Origin: CAVZQN01 sp963837395
GTDB taxonomy: Bacteria > Acidobacteriota > HRBIN11 > JAKEFK01
Assembly (NCBI GenBank): GCA_963837395.1
Contig: CAWINI010000004.1
Span: forward strand, 2,728,001-2,792,000
DNA length: 64,000 nt
Direction: 5' to 3'
Shown: positions 48,671-57,729 of the stretch, piece by piece
How the letters are laid out: each line of letters starts with the position of its first letter
Position numbering within the stretch: the first letter of the stretch is position 1
Position numbers and translations under genes: made by a program
Notes under the pieces: model-generated
Seen by the model: the letters and a program-made list of their open reading frames with translations, nothing else
The model's database searches: none
Told to the model about the DNA's origin: nothing

Positions 48671-49650
48671 TCTTCACCCCTTTGCTTTTGTAGTTGAAAC
48701 AAGGGAAGAATGCCTGTTGTATTTTGATCGGTAATCAATTTTCTTCCCACTTTTGGCAAAATTTTGTTCATGGTTTCCAAATAGATCCGCTGGCGCGTGA
48801 CTTCTTGCGCTTTTGAATATTCCTGAAACACCGACTCAAAATTTGCCGCATCGCCTTCAGCTTCATTTACTCTGCGCACAGCATAACCGCGAGCTTCTTC
48901 GATGATACGTGCCGCATCACCCCGGGCTTTGGGAATGATTTTGTTATATTCAGAACGCGCCTGATTGATTAACTTTTCGCGTTCTTGCTGTGCTTCATTC
49001 ACTTCATTAAATGCAGGCTTTACAAGATCAGGAGGATTGACATCCTGCAGCACAACCTGGTCTATCTTGATTCCCGTTTCATACTGATCGGCGAGTTTTT
49101 GCAGTTCTTTGCTCACGGTATCGGCAATTTCTACGCGGCCGACAGTAAGGACTTCATTTACAGAACGATCCCCCACAACTTCCCTCATCAAAGCTTCATT
49201 CATGTCACGGAAAGTCTGCTGAGTATCACGCACTTTAAATAGGAATTTGTATGGGTCGGCTATTCTGAATTGAACAATCCATTCCACCTCAGCCGCATTC
49301 AGATCGCCCGTCAACATCAATGATTCATCTTGAAATCTGCGGGGTGAATATTCTGTCCGCTCGCCAGGTTGATTCGTGCGGAATCCGAATTCCAATTTCA
49401 ACTGCCTTTCCACAGGCACTTTGTATACACTTTCAATTCCAAAAGGTAATTTGAAATTTAAACCGGGTTCCACTGACCGGTGGAACTTACCAAAACGCAA
49501 GATAACCCCAACTTCTTCGGGACCAATTGTAAAAATTGTGGTAAACAAAAAGATCAGACCGAGTATCCCAATGACAATCCATTTGAGCATACCGCCTCTA
49601 AATCTTCTGGGTCGAAATTGATTGAAATCAAACGGCATTGTTTGATCCAT
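48667..49650 (-). CDS. hflK: SPFH protease modulator HflK
   Basis: 327 aa. Short cytoplasmic N-terminus, one transmembrane helix (WIVIGILGLIFLFTTIFTI) and an SPFH domain (EEVGVILRFGKFHRSVEPGLNFKLPF) with the FRDMNEALMREVVGDRSVNEVLTVG segment characteristic of HflK. GGAGG precedes ATG 49650. Downstream hflC is coupled. Confidence 0.94.
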   Translation of the reverse strand: MDQTMPFDFNQFRPRRFRGGMLKWIVIGILGLIFLFTTIFTIGPEEVGVILRFGKFHRSVEPGLNFKLPFGIESVYKVPVERQLKLEFGFRTNQPGERTEYSPRRFQDESLMLTGDLNAAEVEWIVQFRIADPYKFLFKVRDTQQTFRDMNEALMREVVGDRSVNEVLTVGRVEIADTVSKELQKLADQYETGIKIDQVVLQDVNPPDLVKPAFNEVNEAQQEREKLINQARSEYNKIIPKARGDAARIIEEARGYAVRRVNEAEGDAANFESVFQEYSKAQEVTRQRIYLETMNKILPKVGRKLITDQNTTGILPLFQLQKQRGEE

Positions 49651-49800
49651 TAGAACCTCCTTTTATTCAGACGGAAGGGTCTGTATTGTATTTCCGGAAC
49701 GACTAATTTCCAGCGACTTGAAATTAATCGCGGCGTATTCAGACAGTGTTGTAAGAACTTGTGGCCTGAAATGAGTGAAACGAAATCTTCCTAACTAGCA

Positions 49801-49806
49801 ATTATA
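49801..49806 (-). promoter_or_regulatory. Possible -10 for hflKC
   Basis: Minus-strand TATAAT about 150 bases upstream of hflK lies in the AT-rich stretch 49801-49815. There is no convincing -35, so support is weak. The rest of the 49651-49924 gap shows nothing recognisable. Confidence 0.2.
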
Positions 49807-49924
49807 TATATATTGACATTCTGAATTGGGAATTGGTCGTGCGCCGCAATAAACAGAGATTAATACAACTCGCACTTCAACCTCCTTCACCAATACTCTT
49901 ATATAAGGATGCTTGAAATGTCGC

Positions 49925-51958
49925 TCAGAGATAATAATCAAAATCGTGTTCTGTTTTGATTTTTCTGCGAATGCGAAATATATGAGCGGGAATACTAAGT
50001 GGATTCAATTCAACGTAGTTCCTGTTTCCATGCCAGAGAAAGCGTTCCCCGGTTAGTAAGTCTTGAACTTGATAATTTTTATCTTTCGGCAAATTTAGTT
50101 CTTCGATTGGAAGTTCAACCCACCCTGATTGTCTATAATGAGTATCAAGATTTACAACTATCAATAGTGTATTTGAAAAATCTGGTAAATGTTTTATATA
50201 CGAAATCAGCATTTCATTATCAGTTGAACAGAATTTCAGAGGGAAGTTGAATTGTAGGGCAGGGTTCTCTTTGCGAATCTTGTTTACTTGGGAGATAAAC
50301 CCCTTCAGGTTTTGATCGCTTGCAAGATCCCACACCCGAATTTGATACTTCTCAGAGTCAAGATACTCTTCAGTACCGTGAAGCGCATCCGATATGCAAA
50401 GTTCAAAGGGAGGGCCATATATCCCATAACTGGCGCCGAGAGTAGCTGCAAGGACGAGCCGGATCATGAACGCAGGACATTTACCGGCTTGAAGATATTC
50501 ATGAAGTATATCGGGAGTATTTACAAACAAATTTGGTCTCATATATTCACGTACGCCTGTTTGAGTTAATTCCCGAAAATATTCAGTAAGTTCATAATTC
50601 GTATTCCGCCATGTGAAATATGTATACGATTGTGAGAACCCTGATTTGGCAAGATGTTTCATGACTTTTGGACGCGTAAAAGCTTCTGAAAGAAAAATGG
50701 TATCAGCATGCTCTTTTTTTACTTCAGCGATCATCCATTCCCAAAAACGAAATGATTTTGTATGGGGGTTATCTACACGAAAAATTTTGACGCCATGTTG
50801 GATCCAGAAAAGTACCACCGACTTTAATTCTTTCCACAGAGCCTTCCAATCCCTGGATTCAAAATCAATCGGATAGATATCCTGATATTTTTTGGGAGGA
50901 TTTTCCGCATACTTAATCGATCCATCCGGCCTGTGTCGAAACCATTCAGGGTGCTCGTGAACATAGGGATGATCGGGTGAGCATTGATAGGCGAGATCAA
51001 GCGCAATCTCAATGCCGAGTTTTCCCGCAGATTCAACAAGCCGATCAAAATCTTCAATGGTTCCAAGTTCAGAATGAATCTCTTTATGACCCCCTTCTTT
51101 TGAGCCGATTGCCCAGGGACTGCCTGGATCTTTCGGTCCTGATAACAATTTATTGTTGGGTCCTTTGCGCTGAGTAATTCCAATCGGGTGAATTGGTGGA
51201 AGATATAGCACATTGAAACCCATTTCTGCTATATACGAAAGACGTTGTTCGCAATTTCGAAATGTTCCTGAAACTTCAGAGCTTGATGTGCAAGAACGTG
51301 GAAACATTTCATACCATGTACTGAATCGTGCAAGCTCACGTTCAACAATAACTTCCAATATTAAATGAAAAGTGACGTTTCTTGCTGGATCCGTATGCTG
51401 TTGCATCAGTGTGCGCAATTCCTCACTCTTCGAGGCTTCAACAGCTGCGGAAGGATTTGAAATTCCAGAAATTTCTTTTGCTTTTGATTCGAGGATTTCA
51501 GAATCCTTCGTAGATGCTCGTTTTGAAGCAAGCCGGATCTCGGCGGCAAGTTCCAAAATTTCACTGCCAGTTTCCTGCCCTGCTTCCCATTTCTTAATCA
51601 TGTCCCTGCGGATTGATTCAAAGCGATCGATCCAGGCCCTCACCGTATATTCATACAAACCGAGTTCATCCACAGGGAAGCTTCCCGAAAATACATCGTT
51701 GCCAAGATTATCCATCGCAGCTTCCTGCCAATGATTTTCGCCTGTTTTCCGGAATTGAATCGCTCCTTTTACTACATCATGTCCGTCAACAAAAATATCG
51801 GCGCTTACCTCCACAAATTCCCCAATGCACCGTTTGATAGCAAAGCGTCCACAGTCAACACATGGTTTTACATTTTCAATGACTACGCGATTCGGAGCAT
51901 TCTTTGAGTCTGAGCTTAATGCTGACAAATCACTCTCCTTTTGATTCATTGAATTCAA
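49925..51958 (-). CDS. glgE: Alpha-1,4-glucan:maltose-1-phosphate maltosyltransferase GlgE
   Basis: GH13 enzyme, 677 aa, extending alpha-1,4-glucan with maltose from maltose 1-phosphate. An N-terminal beta domain is followed by a helical insert (MIKKWEAGQETGSEI) and the catalytic barrel, with nucleophile Asp in KIFRVDNPHTKS (about residue 393), Glu in FLSEAFTRP (about 422) and VNTPDILHEYL. GlgE-specific features include VLYLPPIHPIG and RKGPNN. The start ATG 51958 has AGAGG upstream; ATG 51949 is an alternative. Together with TreS-Mak it forms the GlgE pathway. GlgB, the branching enzyme, is not in the window. Confidence 0.95.
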   Translation of the reverse strand: MNSMNQKESDLSALSSDSKNAPNRVVIENVKPCVDCGRFAIKRCIGEFVEVSADIFVDGHDVVKGAIQFRKTGENHWQEAAMDNLGNDVFSGSFPVDELGLYEYTVRAWIDRFESIRRDMIKKWEAGQETGSEILELAAEIRLASKRASTKDSEILESKAKEISGISNPSAAVEASKSEELRTLMQQHTDPARNVTFHLILEVIVERELARFSTWYEMFPRSCTSSSEVSGTFRNCEQRLSYIAEMGFNVLYLPPIHPIGITQRKGPNNKLLSGPKDPGSPWAIGSKEGGHKEIHSELGTIEDFDRLVESAGKLGIEIALDLAYQCSPDHPYVHEHPEWFRHRPDGSIKYAENPPKKYQDIYPIDFESRDWKALWKELKSVVLFWIQHGVKIFRVDNPHTKSFRFWEWMIAEVKKEHADTIFLSEAFTRPKVMKHLAKSGFSQSYTYFTWRNTNYELTEYFRELTQTGVREYMRPNLFVNTPDILHEYLQAGKCPAFMIRLVLAATLGASYGIYGPPFELCISDALHGTEEYLDSEKYQIRVWDLASDQNLKGFISQVNKIRKENPALQFNFPLKFCSTDNEMLISYIKHLPDFSNTLLIVVNLDTHYRQSGWVELPIEELNLPKDKNYQVQDLLTGERFLWHGNRNYVELNPLSIPAHIFRIRRKIKTEHDFDYYL

Positions 51959-52090
51959 AACCTCTAAAAAAATATCTATATGAATATGCCGTCTTCATTC
52001 TTGTACCGCTAAGCAATTCTAAACCAAAACTTTTAATACAGAACATACTGTCATAGTGCCCGTGTCGCTGCAAGAATTCCAGCGTGATAC

Positions 52091-52421
52091 GGGTTATCCG
52101 ATTGTCAGGGAAGAAGATCTAATGAAAGCGGCTCAACGCATTTTGAAATTGATCGATTGCACAGCACTCTTGATTACTCGCGGTGACAAAGGGATGGCGT
52201 TGTTTATAAATGGCGAACTAAAACTTGTTCCAACCAAAGCACGCGAAGTTTATGATGACACCGGCGCCGGAGATACCGTCGTTACTGCAATATGTCTGGC
52301 ATTGGCTGCAGGCGCTGAAATGATTGAAGCCGTAGAACTCGCCAATGCTGCGGCGGGAATTGTCACTAGCAAAATTGGAACAGCTACTGTGAATCCTTCA
52401 GAATTACTTCGCGACTTTTGA
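52091..52421 (+). pseudogene. Decaying 3' fragment of hldE (right direct repeat)
   Basis: About 108 C-terminal residues of the heptose kinase, in frame and ending with the same stop. It carries TGAGDT but lacks the N-terminal substrate-binding half, so it cannot make an active kinase. Compared with the intact copy, about seven of twelve codon changes alter the amino acid (including V to D just before TGAGDT), which suggests relaxed selection. An open frame from GTG 52056 adds unrelated residues with no ribosome site. Its last 18 bases overlap the convergent SpoIIAA-like gene. Confidence 0.88.
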
Positions 52422-52811
52422 AGCCAATTCAGCCTCTGCTTCTTTGGTCTCCATAATCCATTTTTTGGCGCTTTCAATCTCATGGGAATCAAAGTATCGG
52501 ATTGTGGCTCTGGTAAAAGGCTTGCAGAAAATTGCCATACCTTCTTCCCATTTTTTATTACCAACTATTGCAATCCGTTCAATATCATTGAAGTGCCTTG
52601 CTGCGAATTTTGTATCCTCCCATAATGCACCAGCTGTCCAACCATGAAAACCAGTCAATTCAAGGAGAATGCGAATCTTTCCAGCTTTCATGAGGTTTTC
52701 AATTTCAGGCACGAAATCTTCGTAATCTTTGGAAGTTAACTTTCCTTCAACTTGAATTTCTAAAAGAGGCCTATTTGGCTCTACTCCAATCTTTGTAATA
52801 TCGATACCCAT
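52404..52811 (-). CDS. SpoIIAA-like (STAS-related) protein
   Basis: 135 aa, resembling the SpoIIAA-like family found as stand-alone cytoplasmic proteins. Sequence features are LEIQVEGKLTSKDYEDFVPEI, RILLELTGFHGWT, AIVGNKKWEEGMA and FDSHEIESAKKWI. AAGGAG precedes ATG 52811. Its stop codon and last five codons lie within the antisense of the duplicated hldE end, so the repeat junction supplied its present C-terminus. Function unknown; anti-anti-sigma activity is not implied because the phosphorylatable Ser region is absent from what can be seen. Confidence 0.78.
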   Translation of the reverse strand: MGIDITKIGVEPNRPLLEIQVEGKLTSKDYEDFVPEIENLMKAGKIRILLELTGFHGWTAGALWEDTKFAARHFNDIERIAIVGNKKWEEGMAIFCKPFTRATIRYFDSHEIESAKKWIMETKEAEAELASKVAK

Positions 52812-52844
52812 AATATATCTCCTTAAAGTACTTATACTAAGAAC

Positions 52845-52865
52845 TTATATCGTATTGCGATATAA
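52845..52865. promoter_or_regulatory. Perfect 8-bp palindrome upstream of the SpoIIAA-like gene
   Basis: TTATATCG-TATTG-CGATATAA lies 34 bases before the start, near the expected -35 region on the minus strand. It could be an operator. No regulator is identified. Confidence 0.4.
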
Positions 52866-53070
52866 ATCAACCTGAGCCTTAGTAAGTTCAAAAGCGTATG
52901 TTTAACATTGGAGACGAAAGCCGGCCAAAGCTTCATATTCCACTTTTTTCATTACTTCTTTGGCGTTGGATTTTCTTTTATTTCAGGAAGCTTCTTTTTG
53001 GCCATTAGATCCCGTAAAGGAATTCAATGTTATTACAGGAAAAACTGATTGATTGTTCTGCTCAGCACTT

Positions 53071-53262
53071 TTAGCTTCGATAGACTTTGTAACCTAATGG
53101 AATTGTACTGAGGGCCCCCGTAAGGAAAAGCGCCCAACCCAGCTTTCTGCGTTTTTCGCGAGGTAAATCACTCAAAAATAATAGTGCTGCACCTGCGCCC
53201 AGCATTCCACGTGTGCTTGCGATAAGTCCAATCAGAGAACCCGAAACTTTTTTCTTAATCAT
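53071..53262 (-). CDS. Small two-helix membrane protein (63 aa)
   Basis: Function unknown. ATG 53262 has GAGGAG seven bases upstream. The longer in-frame start at 53310 is less likely. Two hydrophobic segments (SLIGLIASTRGMLGAGAALLF and LGWALFLTGALSTIPLGY) are separated by a basic loop LPREKRRKLG, suggesting a hairpin with a cytoplasmic loop. Confidence 0.55.
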   Translation of the reverse strand: MIKKKVSGSLIGLIASTRGMLGAGAALLFLSDLPREKRRKLGWALFLTGALSTIPLGYKVYRS

Positions 53263-53350
53263 AATAATGCTCCTCATTTCAATGTAATCAGAATCTTTGA
53301 TAATGTCCATGCTGAGAACACGCTGATTCTGAGGGACGTATAATACTTAT

Positions 53351-54145
53351 ATGCAACTCCCGTTCATTATTTACGTCATTGCCGTGGGCATTATTCGAAT
53401 CCTTTTTCGCTCGTTATATGGCAGCCGTAGATATGGCAAGCATGTGTTTGAAAAATTCCGGCAAATGCTTTATGACATTGAAGCGCAGCACGGCGGTGCG
53501 ATTAATGAGTGGACCAGCTGGGTTGAATACAGATTTCCAGATGGAATTCAGCTTCGGGCAGCATATCGTAAACGTCCTCAGCTAAAAATTTTTGTGCCTC
53601 ATGAATTTCCCAAATCGATTCACCTCTATCGATTGCCGCGTTTTTTGCATTCCTTACTTTTGTCAACTTTGCCAAGCTCAGTAAGGCTTGAACGGATCCC
53701 TTATCTTGCTGGTGGTGACGGTATTGCTAACCTGAATAAGCAAGCTTCATTTGTTCCAATTCTGGAAAGATTGTATCGTGCGGGTTATTCGATTCACACG
53801 AATTCCCAGGGTATGACTCTTACAAAAATTCTGAATGCTGATGATGGTTTAGAGATTCCATTTCTTGAAACAATCAGGACAATCAGAGAATTCACAAAAC
53901 TTCTTGATGGTCCTGTGATTGAGATTCCAGTGAGTGAAGTTATGTCCGATAGCCGTTGCGCGTATTGCAAAGAGGAGATGGCACACGATTCAGAGATTAC
54001 TCATTGCTTGCAATGCGGAACGCCACATCACCGTGAATGCTTTGATTTGAATGCAGGTTGTTCGGTGTTTGGGTGTAATTCAAAACGTCGTGAAGAAGTA
54101 TTTGAACCGCGAACCACAGAGCCACAACGAATTACCGAATGGTGA
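53351..54145 (+). CDS. Protein with C-terminal prokaryotic RING-type zinc finger
   Basis: 264 aa. A hydrophobic N-terminus (FIIYVIAVGIIRILF) may be an anchor. The middle is a globular region of unknown fold. The C-terminal zinc finger has CAYCKEEM, HCLQCGTPHHRECF and then GCSVFGC, matching the prokaryotic RING finger layout. In bacteria such modules appear with other signalling domains, and ligase activity is unproven. The gene converges with, and overlaps by 14 bases, the anti-sigma gene. Confidence 0.75.
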   Translation: MQLPFIIYVIAVGIIRILFRSLYGSRRYGKHVFEKFRQMLYDIEAQHGGAINEWTSWVEYRFPDGIQLRAAYRKRPQLKIFVPHEFPKSIHLYRLPRFLHSLLLSTLPSSVRLERIPYLAGGDGIANLNKQASFVPILERLYRAGYSIHTNSQGMTLTKILNADDGLEIPFLETIRTIREFTKLLDGPVIEIPVSEVMSDSRCAYCKEEMAHDSEITHCLQCGTPHHRECFDLNAGCSVFGCNSKRREEVFEPRTTEPQRITEW

Positions 54146-54776
54146 AATGCAACAGCTTTGATTTTTGTTCGCCGGCCTTTTGGTATTCAATTCGCCAGTA
54201 ATAAATTTGACCTGACTGAAGTTTGTTTCGAATTTCTTCTGGCAATGAATATTCTGTTGAAGTAATTGATCCGCTATTAGCAACTTCGGAAGATTCGTAA
54301 TTCAAAAGAACAACACGATAATTTTGCGCATCGGGAATTTCTGACCATTTCAATTTTGCGGGTGCCGCAACCAATTGCTCACCATCTGCAGGCTGGGACT
54401 TAAAATCAGTTGACTGTTCACCTCGCTCCACTGGAGAAGCAGTATGAATCGATGTGCGTTTGGTAATAAGAATTCCAGCAGTCAAAGCCAAAACGATGGC
54501 AGCCACGGCAAGAAGCGAACGCCATTCAGATTTTTGCCAAAAGCTGACAGGAGCTGCACTTTTAGCCAGGTTTTCCGATAACTCTTGCGCCATTTTGAAT
54601 TCTTCCGAACAATCAGCACATCCCTCAAGATGGGCTGCAATTTTTGTCCGGCTTTTTGAATCCAGGGAATTCGCAACAAGTTGATAAAGTTCATCCGAAG
54701 AAGGGCAATTCGAGTTACGTTGACGTTGGGTGCTTTTCTGCTGGATTTCTTTGAGTTGATGCTCAGTAAGTTTCAT
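54132..54776 (-). CDS. Transmembrane anti-sigma factor-like protein (zf-HC2) with outer Ig-like domain
   Basis: 214 aa. The cytoplasmic N-terminus has the zinc anti-sigma motif HLEGCADCSEEF (HxxxCxxC; residues about 49-55). One transmembrane helix follows (SLLAVAAIVLALTAGILIT), then a periplasmic tail with a fibronectin/Ig-like domain (LKWSEIPDAQNYRVVLLNYE, YYWRIEYQ). It lies downstream of the CHAT gene and the ECF sigma gene on the same strand, so it is the likely partner of that sigma factor. Confidence 0.8.
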   Translation of the reverse strand: MKLTEHQLKEIQQKSTQRQRNSNCPSSDELYQLVANSLDSKSRTKIAAHLEGCADCSEEFKMAQELSENLAKSAAPVSFWQKSEWRSLLAVAAIVLALTAGILITKRTSIHTASPVERGEQSTDFKSQPADGEQLVAAPAKLKWSEIPDAQNYRVVLLNYESSEVANSGSITSTEYSLPEEIRNKLQSGQIYYWRIEYQKAGEQKSKLLHFTIR

Positions 54777-54878
54777 TCCAGAACCTGGATTCCTATTCTG
54801 CCTGTATTGTAAAACATCCGGCAGTTATTTGCCGCTTGAAGATCTCGAGTGGTTACGGCTTATCTCCACCCTCAAAGG

Positions 54879-57719
54879 TTAAGACGCAGTGCGAAGCCTT
54901 TTTCTCTCGCGTCTGAAATAAATTACCACAAGAAGTACAGAAACAAGTATCAACAATAGAATCGGTAGAAGAGTTTGATTCCAGGGTCGTTTGAGTTGAA
55001 GTTTTTGCCCTGAATCTCCTTCAACAAAAAATGCAGCCCAATCGGCCGGATGATTCCAATCTCTGGATCGGATCATTTTGACCTGAGTTTCGCGCAGCGC
55101 TTCAGCAATGGTTCTATTGTATAAATTGCCGTAAAAACTTTCAGAAAATTTCTGTGCAGTTTTATCTGACACATTCCAATAAGTCATGACTAAACTGCGA
55201 GCGCCAGCAGAAAAAAATGCATGTGATAATCCTAATAATCCTTCACCAGGAACAGCCTTGCCCGATCCGCTCCGGCAAGAGGAAAGAACAACCATATTCG
55301 ATGGGATCTGGAGTTTGTAAATATCGGTGGCTCTGAAAAATCCATCTTCACCATCACCCGGCTTGAACATGATGCTCGAACGTTCAGGGCGATCTTCATC
55401 AATCAAAGTGTGCGTAGCAAAATGAACAATTGCATACTTCGAAAAATCTGTGTCCTTTACTTTCTTTTCTGTTTGATCAATCACAACTTGTGAGCCTTCA
55501 CCGTATTTTGCAACGTATTTTGCCTCTTCTATCGCAAGTGGTAACGCCGGAAGTTTTATTCCTTTTACTTCGTTAAAGTTTGAATTCGCTAACGAAAGAA
55601 CTCGTCCGGAAGAAGAATGCGTTTCGTGCTGTAAGCGCGAGAACAAATTGATAGAAGGAGCATAAGTTATCGAATAATCTTCAACTAGAAAATGATCGTG
55701 GCTATTGATCAGAGTTGAAAATGGAAGAGGGAACAGATATCCATCCGGAATGATGATGAGATTCACATCATTTTTATTTTTTAGTTCCGGTTCTAACAAA
55801 GTTTTATAAAGTTGTTGGCCCAGGGATCGATCAAGAGTTTTTGTGCGATCGGAAACCTGGATCAAGTACGTATCAGCAAGTTTCCCGATTTTTGCTGCGT
55901 CATTTACAACTCTGAATTGAGTATTTCTATTTTGATGACTAAAAACAAGTAAAGAATTTTCTTGTACTGCATATTCTACAAACAGAGTGTTGTCATCTGT
56001 TTGCACGAGCTGATTTTGCCTTGCGCCCGCATCTGAGCTGCGAAGTTGTTCATAAGCGACAGCACTCTTTTGAAGTCTGGTATATAAAGCTGAAGTAGAG
56101 GCGGGTTGAATTTCCGCTTCTGAAAGTTGTTTTTGAAGTTGATGGATTTGTCCCAACAAATCAGTTTGTTCCGCGCTTAAATTTTTTATGCCGCGTGCTT
56201 GTGCAATTCTGAGTCTTAAATCTCTTGCTCGTCCTTCTTCCAATACGATCAGTGCTTCTTCATGTTTACCACGCTGAGCTAGATATGAAGCATAGCTTCG
56301 ATAAATACGCGAGCTTTCTCCAAATAGATCTACACGAAAACGATCCATCGCAATGAAGTCTGATGCTGTGTTGAGCGCAGCAAGGCTTTTTTCAAAATTT
56401 GATACGACGGCCACATCATTTCCGCTTTTGATGTTTAGTTGAGCCAATGCTGCATACCAATTGTGTACAAATTCATACGAGTGAATTTTTTCATGCAAAG
56501 AGATTGCTTGCTGATATGCATCGGATGCTTCATCAAGTCGATTCAATTGTTCATAAGCCTGAGCCTTCAAACCTTCACATATTCCCAGGTCATAAAAATC
56601 GCCCATGTCTTTCACCAGGAGAATCGCTTGATCTAAGGAACGTAAGCTTTCGCCTGGTGACTCACGCTTCAATTCAAGCCGCGCCATTAAAATGTAATTG
56701 CGCAGAGACAATCGAGTATTCGCTTTGTCAGTGAGTTCTTTCTGAGCCTGATTTGCATAAAATTCAGCTTGCTCAAGATTGTTCATGGAAAGATAGCGAT
56801 CGGCAAGATTTTCTAAAAATTGCGCGCGAACCCACTGACCTTCATTACGAACAAGCTCCAATGCTTTCAATGAATATTCGATTGCTTGCTCATGATGCCC
56901 CAAACGATTATGTGCTTCGGCAATATTCTCATTCTGAAGTCCCTGACCAAATCGATATTCACCTTTCTTGTGAATTTCCAATGATTTTTCGTAAAGAGCC
57001 ATTGCATTTTCGATGTCGCCCATTCGTTCGTAGGTGACTCCCATGTTTCCGTATACGTATGCCATGGCATGGGGATTTTTTTCTTGTTCGAAAATCGCGA
57101 ATGCGTCACGGTAATTTTCAAGCGCTTGCTGAAAATCCGCTCGTGCCGAATAGTTCATTGCAAGATTTTCATGTGCGAGTCCAAGCAAATGAGTTTGATT
57201 ATTTTTCTGCGCAAGTTCCGCTCCTTCATTCAGCTGATTAATGGCATCGCTGAATCTGCCAAGATTCCAACTTGCAAGTCCCAACCCCAGAATAATTCTT
57301 ATCCGTGCTTCTATGTCAGAACCCTTATCAGCGTACTTTTTCGCGATTTCAAGCAGATGATACATTTCTTCCGCATCATTGTTTTTTAAGTAATAAAAAG
57401 AATAGACATAATAACCTCTACCCAATCCTGACGGGTCATTGTGAGCTTTGAAAACATCAATTGCTTTTTCAATAAAAATTTTCATCTCTTTGGAATGACC
57501 CATGGAAAGAGAAGCCTGAGCGCTGTAGATTAACGCTCTGCCTTTGGCATTCCAGTTATTTTCTTTGTCCGCTCTTTGAATTACAGAATCAGACAAACTT
57601 AAAACTTCTTTGTATTCACCTTTTTTTAGATGATCATCAATCTGTTGCAAATCCTTGGTGAAATCGGTACCAAAGGCCGGAATGGAAATCATTATGAAAA
57701 GGAGGAAACTGTATTTCAT
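54879..57719 (-). CDS. TPR-CHAT protein, predicted periplasmic caspase-like protease
   Basis: 946 aa. Signal peptide (MKYSFLLFIMISIPAFG), then about ten TPR repeats (residues about 20-450), a coiled/helical region, a CHAT domain at about residues 640-905 and a C-terminal transmembrane helix with a basic tail (LLLILVSVLLVVIYFRRERKR). The CHAT dyad is visible: His in IVHFATHTLID (about 763) and Cys in VVLSSCRSGSG (about 810). It is bracketed by the ECF sigma and anti-sigma genes. Topology places TPR and CHAT outside the cytoplasm, where the anti-sigma tail also lies. Protease activity is inferred from the dyad. Confidence 0.85.
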   Translation of the reverse strand: MKYSFLLFIMISIPAFGTDFTKDLQQIDDHLKKGEYKEVLSLSDSVIQRADKENNWNAKGRALIYSAQASLSMGHSKEMKIFIEKAIDVFKAHNDPSGLGRGYYVYSFYYLKNNDAEEMYHLLEIAKKYADKGSDIEARIRIILGLGLASWNLGRFSDAINQLNEGAELAQKNNQTHLLGLAHENLAMNYSARADFQQALENYRDAFAIFEQEKNPHAMAYVYGNMGVTYERMGDIENAMALYEKSLEIHKKGEYRFGQGLQNENIAEAHNRLGHHEQAIEYSLKALELVRNEGQWVRAQFLENLADRYLSMNNLEQAEFYANQAQKELTDKANTRLSLRNYILMARLELKRESPGESLRSLDQAILLVKDMGDFYDLGICEGLKAQAYEQLNRLDEASDAYQQAISLHEKIHSYEFVHNWYAALAQLNIKSGNDVAVVSNFEKSLAALNTASDFIAMDRFRVDLFGESSRIYRSYASYLAQRGKHEEALIVLEEGRARDLRLRIAQARGIKNLSAEQTDLLGQIHQLQKQLSEAEIQPASTSALYTRLQKSAVAYEQLRSSDAGARQNQLVQTDDNTLFVEYAVQENSLLVFSHQNRNTQFRVVNDAAKIGKLADTYLIQVSDRTKTLDRSLGQQLYKTLLEPELKNKNDVNLIIIPDGYLFPLPFSTLINSHDHFLVEDYSITYAPSINLFSRLQHETHSSSGRVLSLANSNFNEVKGIKLPALPLAIEEAKYVAKYGEGSQVVIDQTEKKVKDTDFSKYAIVHFATHTLIDEDRPERSSIMFKPGDGEDGFFRATDIYKLQIPSNMVVLSSCRSGSGKAVPGEGLLGLSHAFFSAGARSLVMTYWNVSDKTAQKFSESFYGNLYNRTIAEALRETQVKMIRSRDWNHPADWAAFFVEGDSGQKLQLKRPWNQTLLPILLLILVSVLLVVIYFRRERKRLRTAS

Positions 57720-57729
57720 AGTTATCCAA

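Noticed and set aside
49801..49815. Short tandem TA repeat
   Set aside because: Only about seven TA units in an AT-rich gap; not enough to call a functional repeat.
40297..52090. Prophage or integrative element with its own integrase inside the repeat-bounded block
   Set aside because: All coding capacity in the block is accounted for by sugar-metabolism and hfl genes; no integrase, relaxase or phage gene is present.
52056..52421. A separate 121-aa kinase-like gene
   Set aside because: It holds only the last third of the heptose kinase fold, has no ribosome site, and matches hldE almost exactly at the DNA level, so it is a duplicated fragment.
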